Shown: piece after piece, positions 9,501 to 20,523 of the stretch
How the letters are laid out: each line of letters opens with the position of its first letter
Position numbering within the stretch: position 1 is the stretch's first letter
Origin: Skeletonema tropicum
Taxonomy: Eukaryota > Bacillariophyta > Thalassiosirophyceae > Thalassiosirales > Thalassiosiraceae
Direction: 5' to 3'
DNA length: 64,000 bases
Assembly (NCBI GenBank): GCA_037178625.1
Contig: JAWZXG010000030.1
Location: 62,001 to 126,000 of the forward strand
Notes under the pieces: model-generated
The model's database searches: none
Seen by the model: the letters and a program-made list of their open reading frames with translations, nothing else
Told to the model about the DNA's origin: nothing
Made by a program: the position numbers and the translations under genes

Positions 9501-12264
9501 TTGCTTTCAGGGAGTCTTTACGGGTGAAGGAGATTTTCACGACAAGAAATGGGAGCATATGAGAGTTAGCTCATCTGTGTACCGCGTTTATGCTAAAGAA
9601 AATGACGTCAAAGAAATGATAGGCCATCATCGTGACCTTTTTCGCTATCTGGAGGAATTGGAAGGTGACCAGGAGTTGGAAACCCTCGTCGATGGAGAGC
9701 ATATTGATTACAGACTTCACATTTATCCATCAGATGCGTTTGAAGCATGCTATTTGACGAATCAGCCCGCGATATTCGCTTCGGCAGTGTCACTGGTGTT
9801 TTTAGTCACTGTTATATCCTTCGTTCTCTACGACATGCATGTCGAAAGACGTCAGAGGAAGCTCCTGGAGAACGCTGAGCGCAGTAATAAGGTCGTTGCG
9901 TCTCTATTTCCAGCGAAAGTCCGAGACAGGCTCTTTCATGAGCGCCACACTAGGGACGAGGAAAGGATGAGTGTAAGGCATTTCGCGAGGGGAGCATCAG
10001 AGATCAGCCGCCTTCGGAAATTCATGGCTCCAGCTCCTCGTCAGTCACAATCACCACCTGGCGACTCCGACAACTCCACGGCTATTTCTAACTCTGCTCC
10101 TGCAATCGCTGATTTATACAATGACACGACAGTATTATTTGCCGATATAGCAGGATTCACTGCCTGGAGCTCGGAAAGAGAACCAACGCAGGTATTCCAA
10201 TTGTTGGAGTCATTATTTTGTGAGTTTGATGCAGAAGCAAAGTCCATGAAAGTGTTCAAGATCGAGACAATCGGGGACTGTTATGTCGCAGTCACTGGTC
10301 TTCCTGAAGCTACTCCCAATCACGCAGTGGTGATGGCGAAGTTCGCTCAACGCTGTTTGACGCGTTTCAGTGAATTGACGAAGGAGCTTGAGCTTTCTCT
10401 CGGGCCAGGTACTGCAGATTTAGGTATTCGGATTGGGATGCACAGCGGGCCGGTTACTGCGGGGGTTCTAAGGGGGGAGAAAGCTAGATTTCAACTTTTT
10501 GGTGATACGATCAATACTGCATCTCGGATGGAAAGCACATCAATCAAAAACATGATTCAAGTTACAGCAGATACGGCAGCTTTGCTCAAGAAGTCTGGCA
10601 AAGGTCACACCCTCATCGCTAGAGAAGGTTTGATCAAAGCAAAAGGAAAAGGATACATGCAAACATACTGGCTTCGTCCTAAGTCTTCGTATTCTTCCGA
10701 TTCGGGCAACCTTTCAGAGAGATTAGATTTGCTTCAAGTTAGTGAGCACGAAGTCAATCACATCCATTCGCGGGCACAGCACGATATAGCTCGAGAAAGA
10801 CTTGGCCTACCCTCTTTCAGCCACCAACAACAAGATTTATTGGCTGACAACACGAGAGTGGCTTTGCAACAAGACTTTGTTCATTCGTGGAATGACACTG
10901 GTTTCAACGATATCAGTAAGAATGACTTGGAAGAGGGACTGAATAGATTAATCAAGTGGAACACGGCGGTGCTCGAGTCAATTCTGACGAAAATTGTGGT
11001 CCAACGAAATGAGCTCAAGAAACAAAGCTCGTTCAAGCCGTTCAAGGATGTCATTGAATACAGCGAATTCGCTCTGTTCCACGAAGAAATCGCTACTGCT
11101 GTCAAAATGCCTCACTTCGATCGGGACTCCATGTCGGCAGCATGCCTCATGCCTTCTAATGAGAAAGTCAATCTCATACCGCCTCAAGCGAGAGAAGAGC
11201 TTCGGGGATACGTTGCTAGAATTGCTTCAATGTACCAAGATGTGCACTTCCACAATTTTGAACACGCATCGCATGTGACAATGAGTGCCCAGAAATTGAT
11301 CAACAAAGTCGTTCTTCGAAATTCTACAGATTTGAATAATAGCCTACATTCGTTGATGATTGATAAAAAGAGAGGATCGAAGGATCTCAGCAAGCAAAGA
11401 GAGGAGGCTGACCTTTTCTTCTCCACTTACGGCATCAGTTTTGATCCGCTCGCTCAATTCGCTGTTGTCTTTGCAGCTCTTGTTCACGACGTTGAGCATA
11501 GCGGTGTCCCTAATGTGCAACTTATCAAAGAGCAACCCGATCTCGCTAAGCAATACAAAAACAAAAGCATTGCTGAGAACAACTCCATTCGCGTCGCTTG
11601 GAGCGAGCTCATGAAACCAGAGTTTGCCAATCTTCGCCGTTGTATATGTGGAAGCGATGGTGATGAATCCCGGTTCAGGCAGTTGTTGATCAATGTTGTA
11701 ATTGCAACTGACATAACAGATAGGGAACGCAGGGCGGGTGAAAGAGAACGCTGGCAGGAAGCCTTTCTCAAGGATGGTGACGATTTCAACTGGGAGAAAG
11801 AGTGGCAAAATAAGAGCGATGATAAATTGCCCTATATTGACGTTAGTCTCAAGGCAACAGTTGTATTGGAGCAGATTGTATTGGCTTCGGATATTGCGCA
11901 CACGATGCAGCACTGGTTGACATACGTGAAATGGAATGAACGTCTTTACAAAGAAATGTGGGCAGCGTATGCCAGCGGCCGTGCTGAGAAGGATCCGACG
12001 GAAGGGTGGTACAAAGGAGAGATTGGCTTCTTCGACGGTTACATTATTCCTCTGGCAACAAAATTGAAAGAGTGCGGTGTATTTGGAAATGCTGGTGATG
12101 AATACTTGGGAAATGCTCTCAGAAATAAGGCGGAGTGGATTGAGAAGGGTCAGGCTATTGTTGCGGAGTTTGAAGCAAAAATCAAAAAACGGAAGAGTGA
12201 TGTCGTCGAGTGCGACGCAGACACAGCTGACAAAAGCGCAGATTCGTCCTCTCCTATAAATTAA
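6596..12264 (+). CDS. Receptor-type class III nucleotide cyclase fused to PDEase_I (likely guanylate cyclase-phosphodiesterase)
   Basis: Exons are 6596-7565, 7864-8258, 8392-8906, 9002-9410 and 9511-12264. All introns are GT-AG and all junctions keep frame, giving 1680 residues. Residues 1-323 are a cytosolic acidic Asn/Thr-rich tail. TM1 is about 330-349, a roughly 500-residue ectodomain follows, and TM2 is about 849-871. Part of the ectodomain (YPVHNHF ... HWLGVFWNILPDNIRGVVAVI) resembles CHASE-type sensors. The cyclase domain (about 970-1155) has both metal aspartates, D975 (FADIAGF) and D1019 (TIGDCY). E1015 in KIETIGD is the guanine-selecting Glu of guanylate cyclases, but the partner position is Q1091 (RFQLFGD) instead of Cys. 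The PDE domain (about 1310-1610) has H1344, H1348, H1422, D1423, H1426 and D1557, the full metal and catalytic set. The protein would both make and destroy a cyclic nucleotide, probably cGMP, at a membrane. Such fusions are known in diatoms, where one responds to sex pheromone in Seminavis. Confidence 0.93.
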
Positions 12265-12341
12265 TAATTAATACAATTAAGAAGTATAATGTTTGTACTG
12301 CATATCAAAAATATATCATATCAACAGGTGGTAAATTTAAG

Positions 12342-14735
12342 TTAGGGGGCCGGGGGGAGTCGATTTCGCCTCCAAGAATCTTTGGTGATTTTCTTCTCAG
12401 GAAGTAGATTCTTCAAATTCATGTAGTTGCCAGTATTAAATGGCGTCTTCGGTGATGCGCTCTCATCAGCCTCTATCTCTTTCTTGGTCTTTTTGGTTTT
12501 GCTTGGTGGTTCAACATAGTCGCTACCCTTTGCACTTTCGAACACATCTTCCACTGCCTTTTCAAAATCGTCCAAGGTGACTAAACAGTCGGCTATTGAA
12601 TTTTGATCACCACTGTCAATCTCGTTCAAACCCATTGAATCTTGAGTGACTTTACCAGCAAAATCAGTTACAGCTCTTTCTAGAGCGCGGCTAGCCGCCG
12701 CCCGACTAACTCCTGCAAGACTAGCACCACTCATCCCATCAGTCTCGACCGCAATTAGATCAAGTAGCTCATCGAATGATGGTACCCCCTCAACACCTTT
12801 GGTTTGTAGACGCTTCCAAGCAGGTGTACCCTCTGGACAATCACTAACCAACACCCTCCCACTCTTGATCATATTACTCATGTGAACTTTCAGAATAGCA
12901 ACCCTCTGTTCCACAGTCTTTGGCTTTGGAACTTCAATCTGCACCTCAAATCGTCCCGGACGCATCAATGCAGGATCAATCAACGACGGTTTATTCGTAA
13001 GTCCAATTAATAGAGTGGGTACGCCCAAGTCGCTCACTCCATCCATTTTGGCCAATAACTGATTTACCACACTATCTCTTGCCACACCAGCATCGCCTTG
13101 ATCACCACCTCCCCCCGCCCCACCACGTGAACGTGCAATGGCATCAAATTCATCCAACACAATGACATGCAATGCAGAGTTGGCCAAATCATCTCCATAA
13201 TTTTTCTTGTAACGAAAATACAAGTCGGGAGGATTATCAAAGATCTCACGTAAATTCTTTTCACTTGACCCAACGAATTTATCCAAAATCTCGGGACCAC
13301 TCACAATAGTGATTGGGCGCGCAGGTGACAAGATCGATCCCAATTTACGTGCCAATAATGTCTTTCCACATCCGGGTGATCCATACAGAAGCAACCCCCG
13401 TACGGGTTGGATACCCAGTTCACTCAATAGCGTGGGAGGAGCCGCCAATGGGATCCACACCCGACGTTGAATTTCGGATAAGACATCGTCAAGTCCACCC
13501 ACACCGAGTGTTTCCCCCTCAAAGGCTGATCCAGCACCAGCACGTGCAATTAGTTCGGATGCCTTGACTGAGCCAAAGTCACTCCTTGGATGAGAGTTGA
13601 TGATATTCGATTCATTATTGGTTGTAGCACCATTAATCGATGAAGACATGGCACTCTGTAACTCCTTCTTGTCTTGTGCAAACTCCACCAAATCATCCAC
13701 ATCTCTACTACCATTACCATCCATTCCCATTCCTCCCTCCATCATGCTAGATACAAACGGATCCCCTCCCTTGGAATTCTGCATACGTGCCGACAATGCC
13801 GATCGAGATCGAATAGGAACCCCCTCCTCCTTCACCTTCATCATCTTGTTACTTGTTGCACTATCATCACCATCACTACTGCCGCCATTGATATTCTTCT
13901 TCGTCTTGTTGCCATTGGTGACGGTATTGTAATGATGTTCCAATGACTGGCGTTCGTTCTCGTTCTCTTTCTCGTTCCGTTCTTGTTGCTGTTGTTCCCA
14001 TTTCAATCGTTCTTCGGCCAGATTGATTCGATTGCCAGTCTGTTCATCTGCCAATGTTGTTGGTGAGTAGCTGCGTTTGCGTCCCGTTTTGATGATTGTT
14101 GGTTGATATTCTTGAGATGATGCATGATCATGATCATCCACATCATCGTCATAACGAATGTCAGATTGGCTGTACAAATTCTTGAACCTCCGATCATTAT
14201 TATCACGATTCTCATTTCCAAATCCAACTCTCTGCTGCTGATGCTGCTGCATCTGATCCGTCGCAGGCACATGTTCCACCTCCTCCACCGGCGGAGGAAC
14301 CTCCAGCGACATTCCACTCCGTTTGACCATCCGTTCGGCGCGATCGTAGAGTGCCGCATCCATGGATAGTCGTTTGACTTGTTGGAGGATGTTGTAGGCT
14401 CGACGACGAGTGGGCATGGAGCCGGTGATGATGTATTTGTCGAGGGTTTGTTCGAGGTTGGAGAGGAGGGCTGTGATGTACTTTGTGTTGCGAGCGAGAT
14501 CATCATTACATGTTGTAATGCTATCGCTATCGTCGAGAGCATTGCCATTGCTATCGTTATCGTTACTGTTGAGATCACCGCTAGCGCTAGCACTAGCATC
14601 GCTGCTACTGCTACATCGAAGTGATGTTATATCAATCGACGACGAATTTGGCGGCGGTAGTCCGAACGGACTGGAGCCGTGAAGATTGCACAGCAGGAGC
14701 ACTGCATATGCGAGGCACTTCATGCACTTCATCAT
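12342..14735 (-). CDS. NSF/CDC48-type AAA+ ATPase with secretory-type presequence
   Basis: This single-exon 797-residue protein is read from the tandem ATGs at 14735/14732. An in-frame ATG at 14825 would add 30 residues, but that leader is disrupted or altered in the array copies while the sequence from MMKCMK on is constant, so 14735 is preferred. Residues 1-22 are a hydrophobic signal-type segment (AYAVLLLCNL) followed by SSPFGLPP. That may be a diatom bipartite plastid presequence, but the residues around the cleavage site fit only loosely. Residues 50-400 are low-complexity and charged. The AAA+ domain (about 411-640) resembles NSF D1, with Walker A GSPGCGKT (K458), Walker B VIVLDEFDAI, sensor-1 LTNKPSLIDPALM and arginine-finger RPGRFEVQ. 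There is one AAA module only, unlike NSF or CDC48 with two. Its 3' end lies 77 bases from the convergent cyclase-PDE gene. Its 5' half is the seed of the tandem array. Confidence 0.9.
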   Translation of the reverse strand: MMKCMKCLAYAVLLLCNLHGSSPFGLPPPNSSSIDITSLRCSSSSDASASASGDLNSNDNDSNGNALDDSDSITTCNDDLARNTKYITALLSNLEQTLDKYIITGSMPTRRRAYNILQQVKRLSMDAALYDRAERMVKRSGMSLEVPPPVEEVEHVPATDQMQQHQQQRVGFGNENRDNNDRRFKNLYSQSDIRYDDDVDDHDHASSQEYQPTIIKTGRKRSYSPTTLADEQTGNRINLAEERLKWEQQQQERNEKENENERQSLEHHYNTVTNGNKTKKNINGGSSDGDDSATSNKMMKVKEEGVPIRSRSALSARMQNSKGGDPFVSSMMEGGMGMDGNGSRDVDDLVEFAQDKKELQSAMSSSINGATTNNESNIINSHPRSDFGSVKASELIARAGAGSAFEGETLGVGGLDDVLSEIQRRVWIPLAAPPTLLSELGIQPVRGLLLYGSPGCGKTLLARKLGSILSPARPITIVSGPEILDKFVGSSEKNLREIFDNPPDLYFRYKKNYGDDLANSALHVIVLDEFDAIARSRGGAGGGGDQGDAGVARDSVVNQLLAKMDGVSDLGVPTLLIGLTNKPSLIDPALMRPGRFEVQIEVPKPKTVEQRVAILKVHMSNMIKSGRVLVSDCPEGTPAWKRLQTKGVEGVPSFDELLDLIAVETDGMSGASLAGVSRAAASRALERAVTDFAGKVTQDSMGLNEIDSGDQNSIADCLVTLDDFEKAVEDVFESAKGSDYVEPPSKTKKTKKEIEADESASPKTPFNTGNYMNLKNLLPEKKITKDSWRRNRLPPAP

Positions 14736-16422
14736 GGTTGTAAGAAGTGTGCTGTGTGGGGAGCACAAAAGATGAAGTGCGTGCGTAGCGTAGATGAGAG
14801 ATGGGCATCTGCAGCTGTGTCGCATCGCGTTGTCGCATCAAAAAGCCATCAAATCAAGAGCATGCAGTATTTAGATCGATCGAGATTCACCATGAGCCGT
14901 ATCTTTTGATATCTTGTCTCCTAGCGGTCCAATAAAGACGAGCAGCGGCGTTTTGGAAAGCTCTCGACAAGCTCTATCGACTAGACTAGGCATATAACGA
15001 GCTGAATTGAAATTGGCCGACTTTTCACAGATCGTCTCGGCTAAAAACGGGTCTACAGAAAGTGAGCCAGAATTTCACATCAGAGGTTCAAATTATAAAT
15101 TTGACCCAAATAAATACGAATTGACATACGAATTGACCACTGTTAGAATCGTCTCTTCAAGCTGAACCGATTAGTACCGTTATTATCTTGACCTTGACGC
15201 AACAAACTGTTAAAATTAAAATGCAGAGCCCTGTCCCTGTCCTCGCAAAAAGACACTTCTTGACGAGTGGCGACAACATGACAATCAGGTGGAACGAAAT
15301 CCAAAAAAGCGACCGCTTTAATGCTGTAAAATCGATGACAGTTGGCACGACGTACGACGTATCATCAATAATAATGAACGGTGCTCGGCCCCCCGGGCCT
15401 AAGATAAGAACGCTTCGCTGAAGACACACAACATAGATCAGCGTCAGCGCCGTCAATGAACTTAGTTACGGCACGGGTGAAACAAATAATGATACATACT
15501 TCTAGTCACATTCGACATGCACCGTCCAATGATAGTCAGGTGTACCGTCCAAAAACGCACTTCCTGCAATGCTGTAAGATCCATGTTAGGTTGGCAGTCT
15601 CCTCGCACAGCCATCATTATTCCACTTCCACTACAACATCAACATCACAATTGGCTCATTGTCATTGCCGACGAGGAGATGTTGTCGAAATTATTCACTA
15701 CTCCTACTTCCAATCACAAGCAGCAAGCAGCACGCAGCACGCAGCACCTAATACTCCATAAACTGTCGGCAAGGCAATGACGACGATAGGTTGGTATTAG
15801 TTGGTATTGCTGCTTGTGGTTGGAGCTTCCTGATATTCATTCAAACATGAAATGAATAACCACATCAACAAGCAGCAATACTACAATACTGACGAATGGA
15901 ATGGATTGTCAAATCCTACTAAAGCGAGTGAGCCGGAGGCCTCCCTGGGTTGTGAATGATGACTGATGACTGTTAATAATATTATTGACAGCATAGCGGT
16001 GGAACAAAGCGAGTGAGCCGCAAGGCGAAGGAGTTGGACGATGATGAATACAACATTGACAATATTGACATTGACGGCAGTGGTGGAAGCGAGTGAGCCG
16101 CCAGGCGAAGGAGCTGTTCTTAATGTCGAAATTGGTGATAATGATGGTAATAATCGCAGTACAGTACTGGAGGTCAATGTGATTTGTCGATTTACTCTTA
16201 CTACTCTTTTGTCAAAATCATCTGGAGTTTGGAAGCCGATTTTCATTTCCAATTTGGGGCGTCAAATTGAAATTAGGATTCTAGAGGTCGCTTTAGCTTT
16301 AGTTGAGCCGAGTGCCGAGTCGATTGACAAAAGATTGATATTTGACCAACATGGCATTGAAACTACAACCAATCGATAGAGCGCCATGAGAATGACAGCT
16401 TTCCAAATCACCAACAACAACC
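14736..16422. other. Upstream region of the AAA+ gene (repeated in every array unit)
   Basis: These 1.7 kb lie 5' of the minus-strand AAA+ gene and recur in all ten units. They should contain its promoter. Visible contents are a GC-rich palindromic GGCCCCCCGGGCC near 15388, three AAGCGAGTGAGCCG motifs (15922-16100), and several open frames of 75-125 codons on both strands. I do not accept those frames as genes: they overlap one another and have no recognisable domain. Their intactness in all copies follows from the identity of the copies, not from selection. Confidence 0.6.
15922..16100 (+). repeat. Three spaced AAGCGAGTGAGCCG motifs upstream of the AAA+ gene
   Basis: Exact 14-mers lie at 15922-15935, 16007-16020 and 16087-16100, 85 and 80 bases apart. 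The last two continue into a similar CMAGGCGAAGGAG, giving a 27-bp near-repeat. The set recurs in each unit, about 30 copies across the array. The motif could be a protein-binding site or relics of an older short tandem duplication. Confidence 0.75.
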
Positions 16423-16538
16423 CTCTCTCGTTCCTTGTACTTGTACATCATTCCAGCAGATACAATACTTACCTTGCCAGTTGATTGTCATTTATTCGTA
16501 CCATCTATCATCCAAAATACCAAAGAAGAAGAACAAGT
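16423..16538. repeat. 116-bp junction sequence joining array units
   Basis: This segment sits between the end of the upstream block (AAATCACC) and the start of the next gene fragment (TGAAGACATGG). It is absent from the outer borders of the array: unit 1 is entered directly from intact gene sequence, and unit 10 leaves at 42523 into a different sequence (GGTAGGCC). It recurs nine times, beginning at 16423, 19313, 22217, 25107, 28016, 30925, 33834, 36736 and 39645. On the minus strand it supplies the novel 16-residue ending of each truncated ORF, and it also contains a CAAG|GTAAGT that looks like a splice donor. It must have been part of the founding rearrangement, as filler DNA or a captured fragment. 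Confidence 0.93.
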
Positions 16539-17633
16539 TGAAGACATGGCACTCTGTAACTCCTTCTTGTCTTGTGCAAACTCCACCAAATCATCCACAT
16601 CTCTACTACCATTACCATCCATTCCCATTCCTCCCTCCATCATGCTAGATACAAACGGATCCCCTCCCTTGGAATTCTGCATACGTGCCGACAATGCCGA
16701 TCGAGATCGAATAGGAACCCCCTCCTCCTTCACCTTCATCATCTTGTTACTTGTTGCACTATCATCACCATCACTACTGCCGCCATTGATATTCTTCTTC
16801 GTCTTGTTGCCATTGGTGACGGTATTGTAATGATGTTCCAATGACTGGCGTTCGTTCTCGTTCTCTTTCTCGTTCCGTTCTTGTTGCTGTTGTTCCCATT
16901 TCAATCGTTCTTCGGCCAGATTGATTCGATTGCCAGTCTGTTCATCTGCCAATGTTGTTGGTGAGTAGCTGCGTTTGCGTCCCGTTTTGATGATTGTTGG
17001 TTGATATTCTTGAGATGATGCATGATCATGATCATCCACATCATCGTCATAACGAATGTCAGATTGGCTGTACAAATTCTTGAACCTCCGATCATTATTA
17101 TCACGATTCTCATTTCCAAATCCAACTCTCTGCTGCTGATGCTGCTGCATCTGATCCGTCGCAGGCACATGTTCCACCTCCTCCACCGGCGGAGGAACCT
17201 CCAGCGACATTCCACTCCGTTTGACCATCCGTTCGGCGCGATCGTAGAGTGCCGCATCCATGGATAGTCGTTTGACTTGTTGGAGGATGTTGTAGGCTCG
17301 ACGACGAGTGGGCATGGAGCCGGTGATGATGTATTTGTCGAGGGTTTGTTCGAGGTTGGAGAGGAGGGCTGTGATGTACTTTGTGTTGCGAGCGAGATCA
17401 TCATTACATGTTGTAATGCTATCGCTATCGTCGAGAGCATTGCCATTGCTATCGTTATCGTTACTGTTGAGATCACCGCTAGCGCTAGCACTAGCATCGC
17501 TGCTACTGCTACATCGAAGTGATGTTATATCAATCGACGACGAATTTGGCGGCGGTAGTCCGAACGGACTGGAGCCGTGAAGATTGCACAGCAGGAGCAC
17601 TGCATATGCGAGGCACTTCATGCACTTCATCAT
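16488..17633 (-). pseudogene. Truncated AAA+ gene copy, unit 2
   Basis: This copy keeps the presequence and charged linker (365 native residues), then enters the junction sequence and ends TCSSSLVFWMIDGTNK-stop, 381 residues in all. The whole ATPase domain is missing. Its leader is the short form, as in the intact gene. The 8-bp insertion upstream of unit 1 is absent here. Confidence 0.9.
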
Positions 17634-19377
17634 GGTTGTAAGAAGTGTGCTGTGTGGGGAGCACAAAAGATGAAGTGCGTGCGTAGCGTAGATGAGAGAT
17701 GGGCATCTGCAGCTGTGTCGCATCGCGTTGTCGCATCAAAAAGCCATCAAATCAAGAGCATGCAGTAGATCGAGATTCACCATGAGCCGTATCTTTTGAT
17801 ATCTTGTCTCCTAGCGGTCCAATAAAGACGAGCAGCGGCGTTTTGGAAAGCTCTCGACAAGCTCTATCGACTAGACTAGGCATATAACGAGCTGAATTGA
17901 AATTGGCCGACTTTTCACAGATCGTCTCGGCTAAAAACGGGTCTACAGAAAGTGAGCCAGAATTTCACATCAGAGGTTCAAATTATAAATTTGACCCAAA
18001 TAAATACGAATTGACATACGAATTGACCACTGTTAGAATCGTCTCTTCAAGCTGAACCGATTAGTACCGTTATTATCTTGACCTTGACGCAACAAACTGT
18101 TAAAATTAAAATGCAGAGCCCTGTCCCTGTCCTCGCAAAAAGACACTTCTTGACGAGTGGCGACAACATGACAATCAGGTGGAACGAAATCCAAAAAAGC
18201 GACCGCTTTAATGCTGTAAAATCGATGACAGTTGGCACGACGTACGACGTATCATCAATAATAATGAACGGTGCTCGGCCCCCCGGGCCTAAGATAAGAA
18301 CGCTTCGCTGAAGACACACAACATAGATCAGCGTCAGCGCCGTCAATGAACTTAGTTACGGCACGGGTGAAACAAATAATGATACATACTTCTAGTCACA
18401 TTCGACATGCACCGTCCAATGATAGTCAGGTGTACCGTCCAAAAACGCACTTCCTGCAATGCTGTAAGATCCATGTTAGGTTGGCAGTCTCCTCGCACAG
18501 CCATCATTATTCCACTTCCACTACAACATCAACATCACAATTGGCTCATTGTCATTGCCGACGAGGAGATGTTGTCGAAATTATTCACTACTCCTACTTC
18601 CAATCACAAGCAGCAAGCAGCACGCAGCACGCAGCACCTAATACTCCATAAACTGTCGGCAAGGCAATGACGACGATAGGTTGGTATTAGTTGGTATTGC
18701 TGCTTGTGGTTGGAGCTTCCTGATATTCATTCAAACATGAAATGAATAACCACATCAACAAGCAGCAATACTACAATACTGACGAATGGAATGGATTGTC
18801 AAATCCTACTAAAGCGAGTGAGCCGGAGGCCTCCCTGGGTTGTGAATGATGACTGATGACTGTTAATAATATTATTGACAGCATAGCGGTGGAACAAAGC
18901 GAGTGAGCCGCAAGGCGAAGGAGTTGGACGATGATGAATACAACATTGACAATATTGACATTGACGGCAGTGGTGGAAGCGAGTGAGCCGCCAGGCGAAG
19001 GAGCTGTTCTTAATGTCGAAATTGGTGATAATGATGGTAATAATCGCAGTACAGTACTGGAGGTCAATGTGATTTGTCGATTTACTCTTACTACTCTTTT
19101 GTCAAAATCATCTGGAGTTTGGAAGCCGATTTTCATTTCCAATTTGGGGCGTCAAATTGAAATTAGGATTCTAGAGGTCGCTTTAGCTTTAGTTGAGCCG
19201 AGTGCCGAGTCGATTGACAAAAGATTGATATTTGACCAACATGGCATTGAAACTACAACCAATCGATAGAGCGCCATGAGAATGACAGCTTTCCAAATCA
19301 CCAACAACAACCCTCTCTCGTTCCTTGTACTTGTACATCATTCCAGCAGATACAATACTTACCTTGCCAGTTGATTG

Positions 19378-20523
19378 TCATTTATTCGTACCATCTATCA
19401 TCCAAAATACCAAAGAAGAAGAACAAGTTGAAGACATGGCACTCTGTAACTCCTTCTTGTCTTGTGCAAACTCCACCAAATCATCCACATCTCTACTACC
19501 ATTACCATCCATTCCCATTCCTCCCTCCATCATGCTAGATACAAACGGATCCCCTCCCTTGGAATTCTGCATACGTGCCGACAATGCCGATCGAGATCGA
19601 ATAGGAACCCCCTCCTCCTTCACCTTCATCATCTTGTTACTTGTTGCACTATCATCACCATCACTACTGCCGCCATTGATATTCTTCTTCGTCTTGTTGC
19701 CATTGGTGACGGTATTGTAATGATGTTCCAATGACTGGCGTTCGTTCTCGTTCTCTTTCTCGTTCCGTTCTTGTTGCTGTTGTTCCCATTTCAATCGTTC
19801 TTCGGCCAGATTGATTCGATTGCCAGTCTGTTCATCTGCCAATGTTGTTGGTGAGTAGCTGCGTTTGCGTCCCGTTTTGATGATTGTTGGTTGATATTCT
19901 TGAGATGATGCATGATCATGATCATCCACATCATCGTCATAACGAATGTCAGATTGGCTGTACAAATTCTTGAACCTCCGATCATTATTATCACGATTCT
20001 CATTTCCAAATCCAACTCTCTGCTGCTGATGCTGCTGCATCTGATCCGTCGCAGGCACATGTTCCACCTCCTCCACCGGCGGAGGAACCTCCAGCGACAT
20101 TCCACTCCGTTTGACCATCCGTTCGGCGCGATCGTAGAGTGCCGCATCCATGGATAGTCGTTTGACTTGTTGGAGGATGTTGTAGGCTCGACGACGAGTG
20201 GGCATGGAGCCGGTGATGATGTATTTGTCGAGGGTTTGTTCGAGGTTGGAGAGGAGGGCTGTGATGTACTTTGTGTTGCGAGCGAGATCATCATTACATG
20301 TTGTAATGCTATCGCTATCGTCGAGAGCATTGCCATTGCTATCGTTATCGTTACTGTTGAGATCACCGCTAGCGCTAGCACTAGCATCGCTGCTACTGCT
20401 ACATCGAAGTGATGTTATATCAATCGACGACGAATTTGGCGGCGGTAGTCCGAACGGACTGGAGCCGTGAAGATTGCACAGCAGGAGCACTGCATATGCG
20501 AGGCACTTCATGCACTTCATCAT
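19378..20523 (-). pseudogene. Truncated AAA+ gene copy, unit 3
   Basis: The 381-codon frame has the junction-derived tail. The leader carries two insertions (+6 and +8) but lacks the 5-bp insertion next to the ATG, so it is intermediate between the short and long leader forms. The upstream in-frame extension (40 residues) differs from that of unit 2, which argues against use of the upstream start. Confidence 0.9.

Noticed and set aside
14003..14599. 198-codon minus ORF in the AAA+ gene, repeated in each unit
   Set aside because: It is a shifted-frame shadow of the low-complexity linker of the real gene.
16041..16379. 112-codon plus-strand ORF, repeated in every array unit
   Set aside because: It overlaps a 123-codon minus frame, has no domain, and its conservation simply reflects identical units. 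It contains the spaced AAGCGAGTGAGCCG motifs, which better explain the sequence.
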